From JBCCTX01 sp964652565 (GTDB taxonomy: Bacteria; Bacteroidota; Bacteroidia; J057): 7,117 bases of DNA. The notes beneath the pieces are model-generated. The model was given only the letters and a program-made list of their open reading frames with translations, did not search any database and had not been told where the DNA came from. The stretch covers positions 1 through 7,117 of the forward strand of contig CAZZEC010000233.1 in the NCBI GenBank assembly GCA_964652565.1, in the 5' to 3' direction. Positions 6,203 through 7,117 of the stretch are shown here, piece by piece. Made by a program: the position numbers and the translations under genes. Every line of letters begins with the position of its first letter. Position 1 is the stretch's first letter.

Positions 6203-6253
6203 TTGTATCTCATATTATTGAAGTAAAGTAGAGAAATGATCTTGTAAATACAA
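6203..6253. promoter_or_regulatory. Candidate overlapping divergent promoters
   Basis: The 83-base gap between the divergent membrane-protein and secreted-protein genes offers one weak promoter each way. On the minus strand, TTG (6253-6251) lies 20 bases before TACTTTAC (6230-6223). On the plus strand, TTG (6203-6205) lies 18 bases before TAAAGTAG (6224-6231). Each -7 matches only four of six fixed bases of TAnnTTTG, and they occupy almost the same bases. A short palindrome TTGTAAATACAA sits at 6242-6253. Spacing fits but sequence support is poor. Confidence 0.22.
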
Positions 6254-6268
6254 CCCAATCATAGAGAT

Positions 6269-6991
6269 ATGAGACTATACATATTTATTGCATTATGGGT
6301 AGGCACATCTATTTGGATGCCTATATTTAGCCAAACTAATAATTCTGTGAGTCCTACAGGAATAATACGAGAGATCCCACTTAAACACAAACTCTATACC
6401 CCTTCAAACAATGTTCCTGAACTATATATTTATGAAACATGGGCAACAGGAGATTTTACAACAATAGATGGTATAAAAGCGAAAGATCATCTTATAAAGT
6501 ATGAGTTACTGAATGAATGGCTAGAAGTGAAAGTAGGCGGTATCGTCAAACTATTACCATTAGAAAATCTCAAAGAGTTTACCTGGACCTTGACAGGTAC
6601 GCAGTCTGTAGAGCGTTATATCAATGGAAATGTATTCCAATTCAGGGGATTACCCGCAGAAGGGGTATTTAAAGTACTCTATGATGGAGAGACTCAATTA
6701 CTGGAAAAAATTGCAGCACGATTGATCAAAGCAAACTACAATCCTCTGTTAGAGGCGGGAAATCGTGAGGATACCTACTCTCACTCCCTAAGCTTAATGT
6801 TAGCAAAAGATGGCAAACTGACGCTCATACCTAACAAGAAAAAACACATAGTAGAACTTTTTTCTCCTTATGCTTCACAGGTGGAAACTTTTATCAAGCA
6901 AGAGAAAATCAAAATAAGGCAAACCAACGGCTTAGTACGTGTAGTGTCTTATTATGACGAGTTGCTGGTAAATGGAAATGCTTTTAATTAG
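6269..6991 (+). CDS. Secreted protein of unknown function
   Basis: A 240-residue protein that I cannot assign to a named family. Residues 1-22 form a signal peptide: Arg2, a hydrophobic core from about 3 to 20, and a probable cut after the Ser-Gln at 21-22, the usual place in Bacteroidota exports. There is no lipobox cysteine, so it is probably periplasmic or secreted rather than a lipoprotein. The mature part has no further membrane segment. A stretch at about 61-106 (GDFTTIDGIK, then IKYELLNEWLEVKVGG, then LPLENLKEFTW) has the alternating pattern of short beta strands seen in exported Bacteroidota proteins of unknown role. It is followed by a short-strand region with a lysine/arginine-rich C-terminal half (KKKH near 190-193, KQEKIKIR at 210-217). 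The ATG at 6269 gives the signal peptide directly. It diverges from the membrane-protein gene by 83 bases, so a functional link is possible but unproven. Confidence 0.75.
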   Translation: MRLYIFIALWVGTSIWMPIFSQTNNSVSPTGIIREIPLKHKLYTPSNNVPELYIYETWATGDFTTIDGIKAKDHLIKYELLNEWLEVKVGGIVKLLPLENLKEFTWTLTGTQSVERYINGNVFQFRGLPAEGVFKVLYDGETQLLEKIAARLIKANYNPLLEAGNREDTYSHSLSLMLAKDGKLTLIPNKKKHIVELFSPYASQVETFIKQEKIKIRQTNGLVRVVSYYDELLVNGNAFN

Positions 6992-7025
6992 GTGTTGTAT
7001 TATAACAAATAGATTATAGCAATAT

Positions 7026-7117
7026 TTACAACGCCTGATCATCCAGCATTTCTATCACATATTGCTTAATCATTGATTGAATATTCTCTCTACTCTCCAA
7101 TGTCCACCCACCCACAT
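7026..7117 (-). CDS. C-terminal fragment of an unidentified protein
   Basis: A minus-strand frame is open from the right edge of the window to a TAA at 7028-7026 and encodes 29 complete residues, ending in KQYVIEMLDDQAL. The other two minus-strand frames close within the same stretch. The peptide looks like an ordinary amphipathic C-terminal helix, and its stop lies 34 bases from the end of the convergent secreted-protein gene, a natural gene spacing. The fragment is too short to identify the protein, and it could still be a chance open frame. Confidence 0.5.
   Translation of the reverse strand, partial: VGGWTLESRENIQSMIKQYVIEMLDDQAL

Noticed and set aside
6992..7025. Possible terminator hairpin (TTGT and ACAA arms at 6995-7008)
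   Set aside because: A four-base AT-rich stem is expected by chance in such sequence.
1..7117. CRISPR array, tRNA or rRNA genes, insertion sequence or defence island
   Set aside because: No regularly spaced repeats, cloverleaf-like sequence, transposase frame or terminal inverted repeats were seen. The single Uma2 gene is not enough to call a defence system.

Overview
The window looks like chromosomal DNA from a member of the Bacteroidota. It is AT-rich, lacks clear Shine-Dalgarno sites, and has several exact matches to the Bacteroidota -7 promoter consensus TAnnTTTG. It also carries a secreted protein of a type common in that phylum and a Uma2-family protein. Genus cannot be read from the sequence; a Cytophagales- or Saprospiria-like bacterium is only a guess.

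Layout, left to right. On the minus strand lie pgk (phosphoglycerate kinase, C-terminal end cut off by the window edge) and, upstream of it, thiD (hydroxymethylpyrimidine/phosphomethylpyrimidine kinase). Diverging from thiD on the plus strand is a 630-residue fused enzyme: an N-terminal SerB-type phosphoserine phosphatase joined to a complete SerA-type 3-phosphoglycerate dehydrogenase with a C-terminal ACT domain. A 10-bp hairpin separates this gene from a convergent minus-strand pair: a Uma2-family (PD-(D/E)XK-like) protein and, upstream of it, a 429-residue multi-pass membrane protein that resembles GT-C glycosyltransferases. Diverging from the latter on the plus strand is a 240-residue secreted protein of unknown function. 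The last bases hold the C-terminal end of another minus-strand reading frame.

Metabolic logic. PGK interconverts 1,3-bisphosphoglycerate and 3-phosphoglycerate, and the SerB-SerA fusion draws 3-phosphoglycerate into serine synthesis. The fusion would carry out the first and last of the three steps; the middle transaminase (SerC) is not in the window. ThiD belongs to thiamine synthesis and has no evident link to serine. The right half (membrane protein, Uma2 protein, secreted protein) looks like accessory gene content with no recognisable common pathway.

The most notable item is the SerB-SerA fusion. Both halves keep their catalytic residues, and the ACT domain keeps the serine-contact residues known from E. 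coli SerA. I found no RNA gene, CRISPR array, insertion sequence or defence system, and no gene-free stretch longer than 300 bases.
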